From assembly GCA_958496175.1 (NCBI GenBank), contig OY292276.1:59905080-59969079 (forward strand): DNA of 64,000 nt, in the 5' to 3' direction. The stretch comes from Sisyra terminalis (Eukaryota > Arthropoda > Insecta > Neuroptera > Sisyridae). Below the pieces are notes generated by a model. The model did not search any database. It saw only the letters and a list, made by a program, of their open reading frames with translations, and was not told the DNA's origin. This document shows, one piece after another, positions 24,725 to 36,776 of the stretch (the stretch's first letter is position 1; every line of letters begins with the position of its first letter). A program made the position numbers and the translations under genes.

Positions 24725-27067
24725 TTGGTTCGAAAATCATCCCTTATAGAACCAAGGTACAAGCAATTGTTGAAGAAGCCACGTTCGTCTCTCCCTCTTA
24801 GTGGAAAGTGTTCATCCCTTACACGGCCTGTTCATCCCTTTAACGTGGTTTGTTTGGGGAAAAATTTGCACAGCATGTACAGAGGGACTTATACTTTCGT
24901 TTGGCATCCAAAAAAAAAATTTTTTTATTTGACCATTTTCGTGAAAAATCAACGATGGTTAACCCACGGTTTTTTTTTACCAAAAATTTTTTTGCCTCGA
25001 AACCGAAAAAAATTGTAATATCATCGTTCTAGACATTGTCACGAACCCGAAACTGCCTTTGGTTCGAAAATCATCCCTTATAGAACCAAGGTACAAGCAA
25101 TTGTTGAAGAAGCCACGTTCGTCTCTCCCTCTTAGTGGGAAGTGTTCATCCCTTACACGGCCTGTTCATCCCTTTAACGTGGTTTGTTTGGGAAAAAATT
25201 TGCACAGCATGTACAGAGGGACTTATACTTTCGTTTGGCATCCTAAAAAAAAATTTTTTTAATTGACCATTTTCGTGAAAAATCAACGATGGTTAACCCA
25301 CGGTTTTTTTTGACCAAAAATTTTTTTGCCTCGAAACCGAAAAAAAATGTTATATCATCGTTCTAGACATTGTCACGAACCCGAAACTGCCTTTGGTTCG
25401 AAAATCATCCCTTATATAACCAAGGTACAAGCAATTGTTGAAGAAGCCACGTTCGTCTCTCCCTCTTAGTGGGAAGTGTTCATCCCTTACACGGCCTGTT
25501 CATCCCTTTAACGTGGTTTGTTTGGGAAAAAATTTGCACAGCATGTACAGAGGGACTTATACTATCGTTTGGCATCCTAAAAAAAAAATTTTTTTAATTG
25601 ACCATTTTCGTGAAAAATCAACGATGGTTAACCCACGGTTTTTTTTGACCAAAAATTTTTTTGCCTCGAAACCGAAAAAAAATGTTATATCATCGTTCTA
25701 GACATTGTCACGAACCCGAAACTGCCTTTGGTTCGAAAATCATCCCTTATATAACCAAGGTACAAGCAATTGTTGAAGAAGCCACGTTCGTCTCTCCCTC
25801 TTAGTGGGAAGTGTTCATCCCTTACACGGCCTGTTCATCCCTTTAACGTGGTTTGTTTGGGAAAAAATTTGCACAGCATGTACAGAGGGACTTATACTAT
25901 CGTTTGGCATCCTAAAAAAAAAATTTTTTTAATTGACCATTTTCGTGAAAAATCAACGATGGTTAACCCACGGTTTTTTTTGACCAAAAATTTTTTTGCC
26001 TCGAAACCGAAAAAAAATGTTATATCATCGTTCTAGACATTGTCACGAACCCGAAACTGCCTTTGGTTCGAAAATCATCCCTTATATAACCAAGGTACAA
26101 GCAATTGTTGAAGAAGCCACGTTCGTCTCTCCCTCTTAGTGGGAAGTGTTCATCCCTTACACGGCCTGTTCATCCCTTTAACGTGGTTTGTTTGGGAAAA
26201 AATTTGCACAGCATGTACAGAGGGACTTATACTATCGTTTGGCATCCTAAAAAAAAAATTTTTTTAATTGACCATTTTCGTGAAAAATCAACGATGGTTA
26301 ACCCACGGTTTTTTTTGACCAAAAATTTTTTTGCCTCGAAACCGAAAAAAAATGTTATATCATCGTTCTAGACATTGTCACGAACCCGAAACTGCCTTTG
26401 GTTCGAAAATCATCCCTTATATAACCAAGGTACAAGCAATTGTTGAAGAAGCCACGTTCGTCTCTCCCTCTTAGTGGGAAGTGTTCATCCCTTACACGGC
26501 CTGTTCATCCCTTTAACGTGGTTTGTTTGGGAAAAAATTTGCACAGCATGTACAGAGGGACTTATACTATCGTTTGGCATCCTAAAAAAAAAATTTTTTT
26601 AATTGACCATTTTCGTGAAAAATCAACGATGGTTAACCCACGGTTTTTTTTGACCAAAAATTTTTTTGCCTCGAAACCGAAAAAAAATGTTATATCATCG
26701 TTCTAGACATTGTCACGAACCCGAAACTGCCTTTGGTTCGAAAATCATCCCTTATATAACCAAGGTACAAGCAATTGTTGAAGAAGCCACGTTCGTCTCT
26801 CCCTCTTAGTGGGAAGTGTTCATCCCTTACACGGCCTGTTCATCCCTTTAACGTGGTTTGTTTGGGAAAAAATTTGCACAGCATGTACAGAGGGACTTAT
26901 ACTATCGTTTGGCATCCTAAAAAAAAAATTTTTTTAATTGACCATTTTCGTGAAAAATCAACGATGGTTAACCCACGGTTTTTTTTGACAAAAAATTTTT
27001 TTGCCTCGAAACCGAAAAAAAATGTTATATCATCGTTCTAGACATTGTCACGAACCCGAAACTGCCT
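24725..27067. repeat. Higher-order repeat unit 1b (7 monomers, 2,343 bp)
   Basis: This is the second copy of the preceding unit, with the same marker monomer first (24725), then a TTATAGAACC monomer (25059), then five TTATATAACC/CTATCG monomers. I see a few small differences from unit 1a: GGGAAAAAA in place of GGGGAAAAA in two monomers, and GACAAAAAATT near 26987. The marker monomer does not recur at 27068, so only two copies of this unit are present. Confidence 0.9.
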
Positions 27068-28407
27068 TTGGTTCGAAAATCATCCCTTATATAACCAAGG
27101 TACAAGCAATTGTTGAAGAAGCCACGTTCGTCTCTCCCTCTTAGTGGGAAGTGTTCATCCCTTACACGGCCTGTTCATCCCTTTAACGTGGTTTGTTTGG
27201 GAAAAAATTTGCACAGCATGTACAGAGGGACTTATACTTTCGTTTGGCATCCTAAAAAAAAAATTTTTTTAATTGACCATTTTCGTGAAAAATCAACGAT
27301 GGTTAACCCACGGTTTTTTTTGACCAAAAATTTTTTTGCCTCGAAACCGAAAAAAAATGTTATATCATCGTTCTAGACATTGTCACGAACCCGAAACTGC
27401 CTTTGGTTCGAAAATCATCCCTTATATAACCAAGGTACAAGCAATTGTTGAAGAAGCCACGTTCGTCTCTCCCTCTTAGTGGGAAGTGTTCATCCCTTAC
27501 ACGGCCTGTTCATCCCTTTAACGTGGTTTGTTTGGGAAAAAATTTGCACAGCATGTACAGAGGGACTTATACTATCGTTTGGCATCCTAAAAAAAAAATT
27601 TTTTTAATTGACCATTTTCGTGAAAAATCAACGATGGTTAACCCACGGTTTTTTTTGACCAAAAATTTTTTTGCCTCGAAACCGAAAAAAAATGTTATAT
27701 CATCGTTCTAGACATTGTCACGAACCCGAAACTGCCTTTGGTTCGAAAATCATCCCTTATAGAACCAAGGTACAAGCAATTGTTGAAGAAGCCACGTTCG
27801 TCTCTCCCTCTTAGTGGGAAGTGTTCATCCCTTACACGGCCTGTTCATCCCTTTAACGTGGTTTGTTTGGGAAAAAATTTGCACAGCATGTACAGAGGGA
27901 CTTATACTTTCGTTTGGCATCCTAAAAAAAAAATTTTTTTAATTGACCATTTTCGTGAAAAATCAACGATGGTTAACCCACGGTTTTTTTTGACCAAAAA
28001 TTTTTTTGCCTCGAAACCGAAAAAAAATGTTATATCATCGTTCTAGACATTGTCACGAACCCGAAACTGCCTTTGGTTCGAAAATCATCCCTTATATAAC
28101 CAAGGTACAAGCAATTGTTGAAGAAGCCACGTTCGTCTCTCCCTCTTAGTGGGAAGTGTTCATCCCTTACACGGCCTGTTCATCCCTTTAACGTGGTTTG
28201 TTTGGGAAAAAATTTGCACAGCATGTACAGAGGGACTTATACTATCGTTTGGCATCCTAAAAAAAAAATTTTTTTAATTGACCATTTTCGTGAAAAATCA
28301 ACGATGGTTAACCCACGGTTTTTTTTGACCAAAAATTTTTTTGCCTCGAAACCGAAAAAAAATGTTATATCATCGTTCTAGACATTGTCACGAACCCGAA
28401 ACTGCCT
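27068..28407. repeat. Transition monomers (type III)
   Basis: These four monomers (starting 27068, 27403, 27738 and 28073) have A10T7 followed by AATTGACC, GTGGGAAGTG and TTTGGGAAAAAA. They alternate between CTTTCG and CTATCG. Three carry TTATATAACC and one (27738) carries TTATAGAACC. They resemble the last monomers of the 7-monomer unit upstream but lack its marker copy. Confidence 0.8.
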
Positions 28408-29745
28408 TTGGTTCGAAAATCATCCCTTATATAACCAAGGTACAAGCAATTGTTGAAGAAGCCACGTTCGTCTCTCCCTCTTAGTGGGAAGTGTTCATCC
28501 CTTACACGGCCTGTTCATCCCTTTAACGTGGTTTGTTTGGGGAAAAATTTGCACAGCATGTACAGAGGGACTTATACTTTCGTTTGGCATCCTAAAAAAA
28601 AATTTTTTTATTTGACCATTTTCGTGAAAAATCAACGATGGTTAACCCACGGTTTATTTTGACCAAAAATTTTTTTGCCTCGAAACCGAAAAAAAATGTT
28701 ATATCATCGTTCTAGACATTGTCACGAACCCGAAACTGCCTTTGGTTCGAAAATCATCCCTTATATAACCAAGGTACAAGCAATTGTTGAAGAAGCCACG
28801 TTCGTCTCTCCCTCTTAGTGGGAAGTGTTCATCCCTTACACGGCCTGTTCATCCCTTTAACGTGGTTTGTTTGGGGAAAAATTTGCACAGCATGTACAGA
28901 GGGACTTATACTTTCGTTTGGCATCCTAAAAAAAAATTTTTTTATTTGACCATTTTCGTGAAAAATCAACGATGGTTAACCCACGGTTTTTTTTGACCAA
29001 AAATTTTTTTGCCTCGAAACCGAAAAAAAATGTTATATCATCGTTCTAGACATTGTCACGAACCCGAAACTGCCTTTGGTTCGAAAATCATCCCTTATAT
29101 AACCAAGGTACAAGCAATTGTTGAAGAAGCCACGTTCGTCTCTCCCTCTTAGTGGGAAGTGTTCATCCCTTACACGGCCTGTTCATCCCTTTAACGTGGT
29201 TTGTTTGGGGAAAAATTTGCACAGCATGTACAGAGGGACTTATACTTTCGTTTGGCATCCTAAAAAAAAAATTTTTTTATTTGACCATTTTCGTGAAAAA
29301 TCAACGATGGTTAACCCACGGTTTTTTTTGACCAAAAATCTTTTTGCCTCGAAACCGAAAAAAATTGTTATATCATCGTTCTAGACATTGTCACGAACCC
29401 GAAACTGCCTTTGGTTCGAAAATCATCCCTTATATAACCAAGGTACAAGCAATTGTTGAAGAAGCCACGTTCGTCTCTCCCTCTTAGTGGGAAGTGTTCA
29501 TCCCTTACACGGCCTGTTCATCCCTTTAACGTGGTTTGTTTGGGGAAAAATTTGCACAGCATGTACAGAGGGACTTATACTTTCGTTTGGCATCCTAAAA
29601 AAAAAATTTTTTTATTTGACCATTTTCGTGAAAAATCAACGATGGTTAACCCACGGTTTTTTTTGACCAAAAATCTTTTTGCCTCGAAACCGAAAAAAAT
29701 TGTTATATCATCGTTCTAGACATTGTCACGAACCCGAAACTGCCT
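28408..29745. repeat. Four-monomer block introducing type IV markers
   Basis: The first monomer carries a rare GGTTTATTTTGACC near 28651, which recurs exactly 6,026 bp (18 monomers) downstream near 34677 and again near 51077. The monomers at 29076 and 29411 are the first with AAAAATCTTTTTGCC and AAAAAAATTGTTATATC, the states that predominate in the right-hand half. ATTTGACC reappears after the A/T tract, as in type I. Confidence 0.8.
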
Positions 29746-32089
29746 TTGGTTCGAAAATCATCCCTTATATAACCAAGGTACAAGCAATTGTTGAAGAAGC
29801 CACGTTCGTCTCTCCCTCTTAGTGGGAAGTGTTCATCCCTTACACGGCCTGTTCATCCCTTTAACGTGGTTTGTTTGGGGAAAAATTTGCACAGCATGTA
29901 CAGAGGGACTTATACTATCGTTTGGCATCCTAAAAAAAAAATTTTTTTAATTGACCATTTTCGTGAAAAATCAACGATGGTTAACCCACGGTTTTTTTTG
30001 ACCAAAAATCTTTTTGCCTCGAAACCGAAAAAAATTGTTATATCATCGTTCTAGACATTGTCACGAACCCGAAACTGCCTTTGGTTCGAAAATCATCCCT
30101 TATATAACCAAGGTACAAGCAATTGTTGAAGAAGCCACGTTCGTCTCTCCCTCTTAGTGGGAAGTGTTCATCCCTTACACGGCCTGTTCATCCCTTTAAC
30201 GTGGTTTGTTTGGGGAAAAATTTGCACAGCATGTACAGAGGGACTTATACTTTCGTTTGGCATCCTAAAAAAAAAATTTTTTTATTTGACCATTTTCGTG
30301 AAAAATCAACGATGGTTAACCCACGGTTTTTTTTGACCAAAAATCTTTTTGCCTCGAAACCGAAAAAAATTGTTATATCATCGTTCTAGACATTGTCACG
30401 AACCCGAAACTGCCTTTGGTTCGAAAATCATCCCTTATATAACCAAGGTACAAGCAATTGTTGAAGAAGCCACGTTCGTCTCTCCCTCTTAGTGGGAAGT
30501 GTTCATCCCTTACACGGCCTGTTCATCCCTTTAACGTGGTATGTTTGGGGAAAAATTTGCACAGCATGTACAGAGGGACTTATACTATCGTTTGGCATCC
30601 TAAAAAAAAATTTTTTTTAATTGACCATTTTCGTGAAAAATCAACGATGGTTAACCCACGGTTTTTTTTGACCAAAAATTTTTTTGCCTCGAAACCGAAA
30701 AAAAATGTTATATCATCGTTCTAGACATTGTCACGAACCCGAAACTGCCTTTGGTTCGAAAATCATCCCTTATAGAACCAAGGTACAAGCAATTGTTGAA
30801 GAAGCCACGTTCGTCTCTCCCTCTTAGTGGGAAGTGTTCATCCCTTACACGGCCTGTTCATCCCTTTAACGTGGTTTGTTTGGGAAAAAATTTGCACAGC
30901 ATGTACAGAGGGACTTATACTATCGTTTGGCATCCTAAAAAAAAAATTTTTTTAATTGACCATTTTCGTGAAAAATCAACGATGGTTAACCCACGGTTTT
31001 TTTTGACCAAAAATTTTTTTGCCTCGAAACCGAAAAAAAATGTTATATCATCGTTCTAGACATTGTCACGAACCCGAAACTGCCTTTGGTTCGAAAATCA
31101 TCCCTTATAGAACCAAGGTACAAGCAATTGTTGAAGAAGCCACGTTCGTCTCTCCCTCTTAGTGGGAAGTGTTCATCCCTTACACGGCCTGTTCATCCCT
31201 TTAACGTGGTTTGTTTGGGAAAAAATTTGCACAGCATGTACAGAGGGACTTATACTTTCGTTTGGCATCCTAAAAAAAAAATTTTTTTAATTGACCATTT
31301 TCGTGAAAAATCAACGATGGTTAACCCACGGTTTTTTTTGACCAAAAATTTTTTTGCCTCGAAACCGAAAAAAAATGTTATATCATCGTTCTAGACATTG
31401 TCACGAACCCGAAACTGCCTTTGGTTCGAAAATCATCCCTTATAGAACCAAGGTACAAGCAATTGTTGAAGAAGCCACGTTCGTCTCTCCCTCTTAGTGG
31501 GAAGTGTTCATCCCTTACACGGCCTGTTCATCCCTTTAACGTGGTTTGTTTGGGAAAAAATTTGCACAGCATGTACAGAGGGACTTATACTTTCGTTTGG
31601 CATCCTAAAAAAAAATTTTTTTAATTGACCATTTTCGTGAAAAATCAACGATGGTTAACCCACGGTTTTTTTTGACCAAAAATTTTTTTGCCTCGAAACC
31701 GAAAAAAAATGTTATATCATCGTTCTAGACATTGTCACGAACCCGAAACTGCCTTTGGTTCGAAAATCATCCCTTATAGAACCAAGGTACAAGCAATTGT
31801 TGAAGAAGCCACGTTCGTCTCTCCCTCTTAGTGGGAAGTGTTCATCCCTTACACGGCCTGTTCATCCCTTTAACGTGGTTTGTTTGGGAAAAAATTTGCA
31901 CAGCATGTACAGAGGGACTTATACTTTCGTTTGGCATCCTAAAAAAAAAATTTTTTTAATTGACCATTTTCGTGAAAAATCAACGATGGTTAACCCACGG
32001 TTTTTTTTGACCAAAAATTTTTTTGCCTCGAAACCGAAAAAAAATGTTATATCATCGTTCTAGACATTGTCACGAACCCGAAACTGCCT
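29746..32089. repeat. Higher-order repeat unit 2a (7 monomers, 2,344 bp)
   Basis: The order of variants is: CTATCG with AAAAATCTTTTT, CTTTCG with AAAAATCTTTTT, CTATCG with A9T8, CTATCG with TTATAGAACC, CTTTCG with A10T7, CTTTCG with A9T7, then a CTTTCG/TTATAGAACC monomer at 31755. The first six recur in the same order at +2,344 bp. A private GTGGTATGTTT near 30537 marks this copy only. Confidence 0.85.
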
Positions 32090-34433
32090 TTGGTTCGAAA
32101 ATCATCCCTTATATAACCAAGGTACAAGCAATTGTTGAAGAAGCCACGTTCGTCTCTCCCTCTTAGTGGGAAGTGTTCATCCCTTACACGGCCTGTTCAT
32201 CCCTTTAACGTGGTTTGTTTGGGAAAAAATTTGCACAGCATGTACAGAGGGACTTATACTATCGTTTGGCATCCTAAAAAAAAAATTTTTTTAATTGACC
32301 ATTTTCGTGAAAAATCAACGATGGTTAACCCACGGTTTTTTTTGACCAAAAATCTTTTTGCCTCGAAACCGAAAAAAATTGTTATATCATCGTTCTAGAC
32401 ATTGTCACGAACCCGAAACTGCCTTTGGTTCGAAAATCATCCCTTATATAACCAAGGTACAAGCAATTGTTGAAGAAGCCACGTTCGTCTCTCCCTCTTA
32501 GTGGGAAGTGTTCATCCCTTACACGGCCTGTTCATCCCTTTAACGTGGTTTGTTTGGGGAAAAATTTGCACAGCATGTACAGAGGGACTTATACTTTCGT
32601 TTGGCATCCTAAAAAAAAAATTTTTTTATTTGACCATTTTCGTGAAAAATCAACGATGGTTAACCCACGGTTTTTTTTGACCAAAAATCTTTTTGCCTCG
32701 AAACCGAAAAAAATTGTTATATCATCGTTCTAGACATTGTCACGAACCCGAAACTGCCTTTGGTTCGAAAATCATCCCTTATATAACCAAGGTACAAGCA
32801 ATTGTTGAAGAAGCCACGTTCGTCTCTCCCTCTTAGTGGGAAGTGTTCATCCCTTACACGGCCTGTTCATCCCTTTAACGTGGTTTGTTTGGGGAAAAAT
32901 TTGCACAGCATGTACAGAGGGACTTATACTATCGTTTGGCATCCTAAAAAAAAATTTTTTTTAATTGACCATTTTCGTGAAAAATCAACGATGGTTAACC
33001 CACGGTTTTTTTTGACCAAAAATTTTTTTGCCTCGAAACCGAAAAAAAATGTTATATCATCGTTCTAGACATTGTCACGAACCCGAAACTGCCTTTGGTT
33101 CGAAAATCATCCCTTATAGAACCAAGGTACAAGCAATTGTTGAAGAAGCCACGTTCGTCTCTCCCTCTTAGTGGGAAGTGTTCATCCCTTACACGGCCTG
33201 TTCATCCCTTTAACGTGGTTTGTTTGGGAAAAAATTTGCACAGCATGTACAGAGGGACTTATACTATCGTTTGGCATCCTAAAAAAAAAATTTTTTTAAT
33301 TGACCATTTTCGTGAAAAATCAACGATGGTTAACCCACGGTTTTTTTTGACCAAAAATTTTTTTGCCTCGAAACCGAAAAAAAATGTTATATCATCGTTC
33401 TAGACATTGTCACGAACCCGAAACTGCCTTTGGTTCGAAAATCATCCCTTATAGAACCAAGGTACAAGCAATTGTTGAAGAAGCCACGTTCGTCTCTCCC
33501 TCTTAGTGGGAAGTGTTCATCCCTTACACGGCCTGTTCATCCCTTTAACGTGGTTTGTTTGGGAAAAAATTTGCACAGCATGTACAGAGGGACTTATACT
33601 TTCGTTTGGCATCCTAAAAAAAAAATTTTTTTAATTGACCATTTTCGTGAAAAATCAACGATGGTTAACCCACGGTTTTTTTTGACCAAAAATTTTTTTG
33701 CCTCGAAACCGAAAAAAAATGTTATATCATCGTTCTAGACATTGTCACGAACCCGAAACTGCCTTTGGTTCGAAAATCATCCCTTATAGAACCAAGGTAC
33801 AAGCAATTGTTGAAGAAGCCACGTTCGTCTCTCCCTCTTAGTGGGAAGTGTTCATCCCTTACACGGCCTGTTCATCCCTTTAACGTGGTTTGTTTGGGAA
33901 AAAATTTGCACAGCATGTACAGAGGGACTTATACTTTCGTTTGGCATCCTAAAAAAAAATTTTTTTAATTGACCATTTTCGTGAAAAATCAACGATGGTT
34001 AACCCACGGTTTTTTTTGACCAAAAATTTTTTTGCCTCGAAACCGAAAAAAAATGTTATATCATCGTTCTAGACATTGTCACGAACCCGAAACTGCCTTT
34101 GGTTCGAAAATCATCCCTTATATAACCAAGGTACAAGCAATTGTTGAAGAAGCCACGTTCGTCTCTCCCTCTTAGTGGGAAGTGTTCATCCCTTACACGG
34201 CCTGTTCATCCCTTTAACGTGGTTTGTTTGGGAAAAAATTTGCACAGCATGTACAGAGGGACTTATACTATCGTTTGGCATCCTAAAAAAAAAATTTTTT
34301 TAATTGACCATTTTCGTGAAAAATCAACGATGGTTAACCCACGGTTTCTTTTGACCAAAAATTTTTTTTCCTCGAAACCGAAAAAAAATGTTATATCATC
34401 GTTCTAGACATTGTCACGAACCCGAAACTGCCT
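32090..34433. repeat. Higher-order repeat unit 2b (7 monomers, 2,344 bp)
   Basis: Six monomers (32090-34098) repeat the order of unit 2a with very few differences. The seventh (34099-34433) departs from its counterpart: it has TTATATAACC, CTATCG, GGTTTCTTTTGACC near 34343 and TTTTTTTTCCTCG near 34363. Where the 7-monomer match ends, similarity to the block at about 28.1-28.7 kb begins (offset 6,026 bp), so this is a recombination-like switch point. Confidence 0.8.
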
Positions 34434-35436
34434 TTGGTTCGAAAATCATCCCTTATATAACCAAGGTACAAGCAATTGTTGAAGAAGCCACGGTCGTCTC
34501 TCCCTCTTAGTGGGAAGTGTTCATCCCTTACACGGCCTGTTCATCCCTTTAACGTGGTTTGTTTGGGGAAAAATTTGCACAGCATGTACAGAGGGACTTA
34601 TACTTTCGTTTGGCATCCTAAAAAAAAATTTTTTTATTTGACCATTTTCGTGAAAAATCAACGATGGTTAACCCACGGTTTATTTTGACCAAAAATTTTT
34701 TTGCCTCGAAACCGAAAAAAAATGTTATATCATCGTTCTAGACATTGTCACGAACCCGAAACTGCCTTTGGTTCGAAAATCATCCCTTATATAACCAAGG
34801 TACAAGCAATTGTTGAAGAAGCCACGTTCGTCTCTCCCTCTTAGTGGGAAGTGTTCATCCCTTACACGGCCTGTTCATCCCTTTAACGTGGTTTGTTTGG
34901 GGAAAAATTTGCACAGCATGTACAGAGGGACTTATACTTTCGTTTGGCATCCTAAAAAAAAATTATTTTATTTGACCATTTTCGTGAAAAATCAACGATG
35001 GTTAACCCACGGTTTTTTTTGACCAAAAATCTTTTTGCCTCGAAACCGAAAAAAATTGTTATATCATCGTTCTAGACATTGTCACGAACCCGAAACTGCC
35101 TTTGGTTCGAAAATCATCCCTTATATAACCAAGGTACAAGCAATTGTTGAAGAAGCCACGTTCGTCTCTCCCTCTTAGTGGGAAGTGTTCATCCCTTACA
35201 CGGCCTGTTCATCCCTTTAACGTGGTTTGTTTGGGAAAAAATTTGCACAGCATGTACAGAGGGACTTATACTATCGTTTGGCATCCTAAAAAAAAAATTT
35301 TTTTAATTGACCATTTTCGTGAAAAATCAACGATGGTTAACCCACGGTTTTTTTTGACCAAAAATCTTTTTGCCTCGAAACCGAAAAAAATTGTTATATC
35401 ATCGTTCTAGACATTGTCACGCACCCGAAACTGCCT

Positions 35437-36776
35437 TTGGTTCGAAAATCATCCCTTATATAACCAAGGTACAAGCAATTGTTGAAGAAGCCACGTTCGT
35501 CTCTCCCTCTTAGTGGGAAGTGTTCATCCCTTACACGGCCTGTTCATCCCTTTAACGTGGTTTGTTTGGGGAAAAATTTGCACAGCATGTACAGAGGGAC
35601 TTATACTTTCGTTTGGCATCCTAAAAAAAAAATTTTTTTATTTGACCATTTTCGTGAAAAATCAACGATGGTTAACCCACGGTTTTTTTTGACCAAAAAT
35701 CTTTTTGCCTCGAAACCGAAAAAAATTGTTATATCATCGTTCTAGACATTGTCACGAACCCGAAACTGCCTTTGGTTCGAAAATCATCCCTTATATAACC
35801 AAGGTACAAGCAATTGTTGAAGAAGCCACGTTCGTCTCTCCCTCTTAGTGGGAAGTGTTCATCCCTTACACGGCCTGTTCATCCCTTTAACGTGGTTTGT
35901 TTGGGGAAAAATTTGCACAGCATGTACAGAGGGACTTATACTATTGTTTGGCATCCTAAAAAAAAAATTTTTTTAATTGACCATTTTCGTGAAAAATCAA
36001 CGATGGTTAACCCACGGTTTTTTTTGACCAAAAATTTTTTTGCCTCGAAACCGAAAAAAAATTTTATATCATCGTTCTAGACATTGTCACGAACCCGAAA
36101 CTGCCTTTGGTTCGAAAATCATCCCTTATAGAACCAAGGTACAAGCAATTGTTGAAGAAGCCACGTTCGTCTCTCCCTCTTAGTGGGAAGTGTTCATCCC
36201 TTACACGGCCTGTTCATCCCTTTAACGTGGTTTGTTTGGGGAAAAATTTGCACAGCATGTACAGAGGGACTTATACTATCGTTTGGCATCCTAAAAAAAA
36301 ATTTTTTTTAATTGACCATTTTCGTGAAAAATCAACGATGGTTAACCCACGGTTTTTTTTGACCAAAAATCTTTTTGCCTCGAAACCGAAAAAAATTGTT
36401 ATATCATCGTTCAAGACATTGTCACGAACCCGAAACTGCCTTTGGTTCGAAAATCATCCCTTATATAACCAAGGTACAAGCAATTGTTGAAGAAGCCACG
36501 TTCGTCTCTCCCTCTTAGTGGGAAGTGTTCATCCCTTACACGGCCTGTTCATCCCTTTAACGTGGTTTGTTTGGGGAAAAATTTGCACAGCATGTACAGA
36601 GGGACTTATACTTTCGTTTGGCATCCTAAAAAAAAAATTTTTTTATTTGACCATTTTCGTGAAAAATCAACGATGGTTAACCCACGGTTTTTTTTGACCA
36701 AAAATCTTTTTGCCTCGAAACCGAAAAAAATTGTTATATCATCGTTCTAGACATTGTCACGAACCCGGAACTGCCT
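35437..36776. repeat. Three monomers present in copy A, absent from copy B
   Basis: Between the shared CACGCACCC (35418 and 51818) and the shared A11T6 tract (36962 and 52357), the A-to-B offset falls from 16,400 to 15,395 bp, a 1,005-bp difference or three monomers. Copy A has monomers at 35437, 35772, 36107 and 36442, and copy B has one at 51837. That B monomer ends with CGGATTTTTTTGACC, which neither flanking A partner has, so the junction includes a further conversion or a later change in A. Confidence 0.8.
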
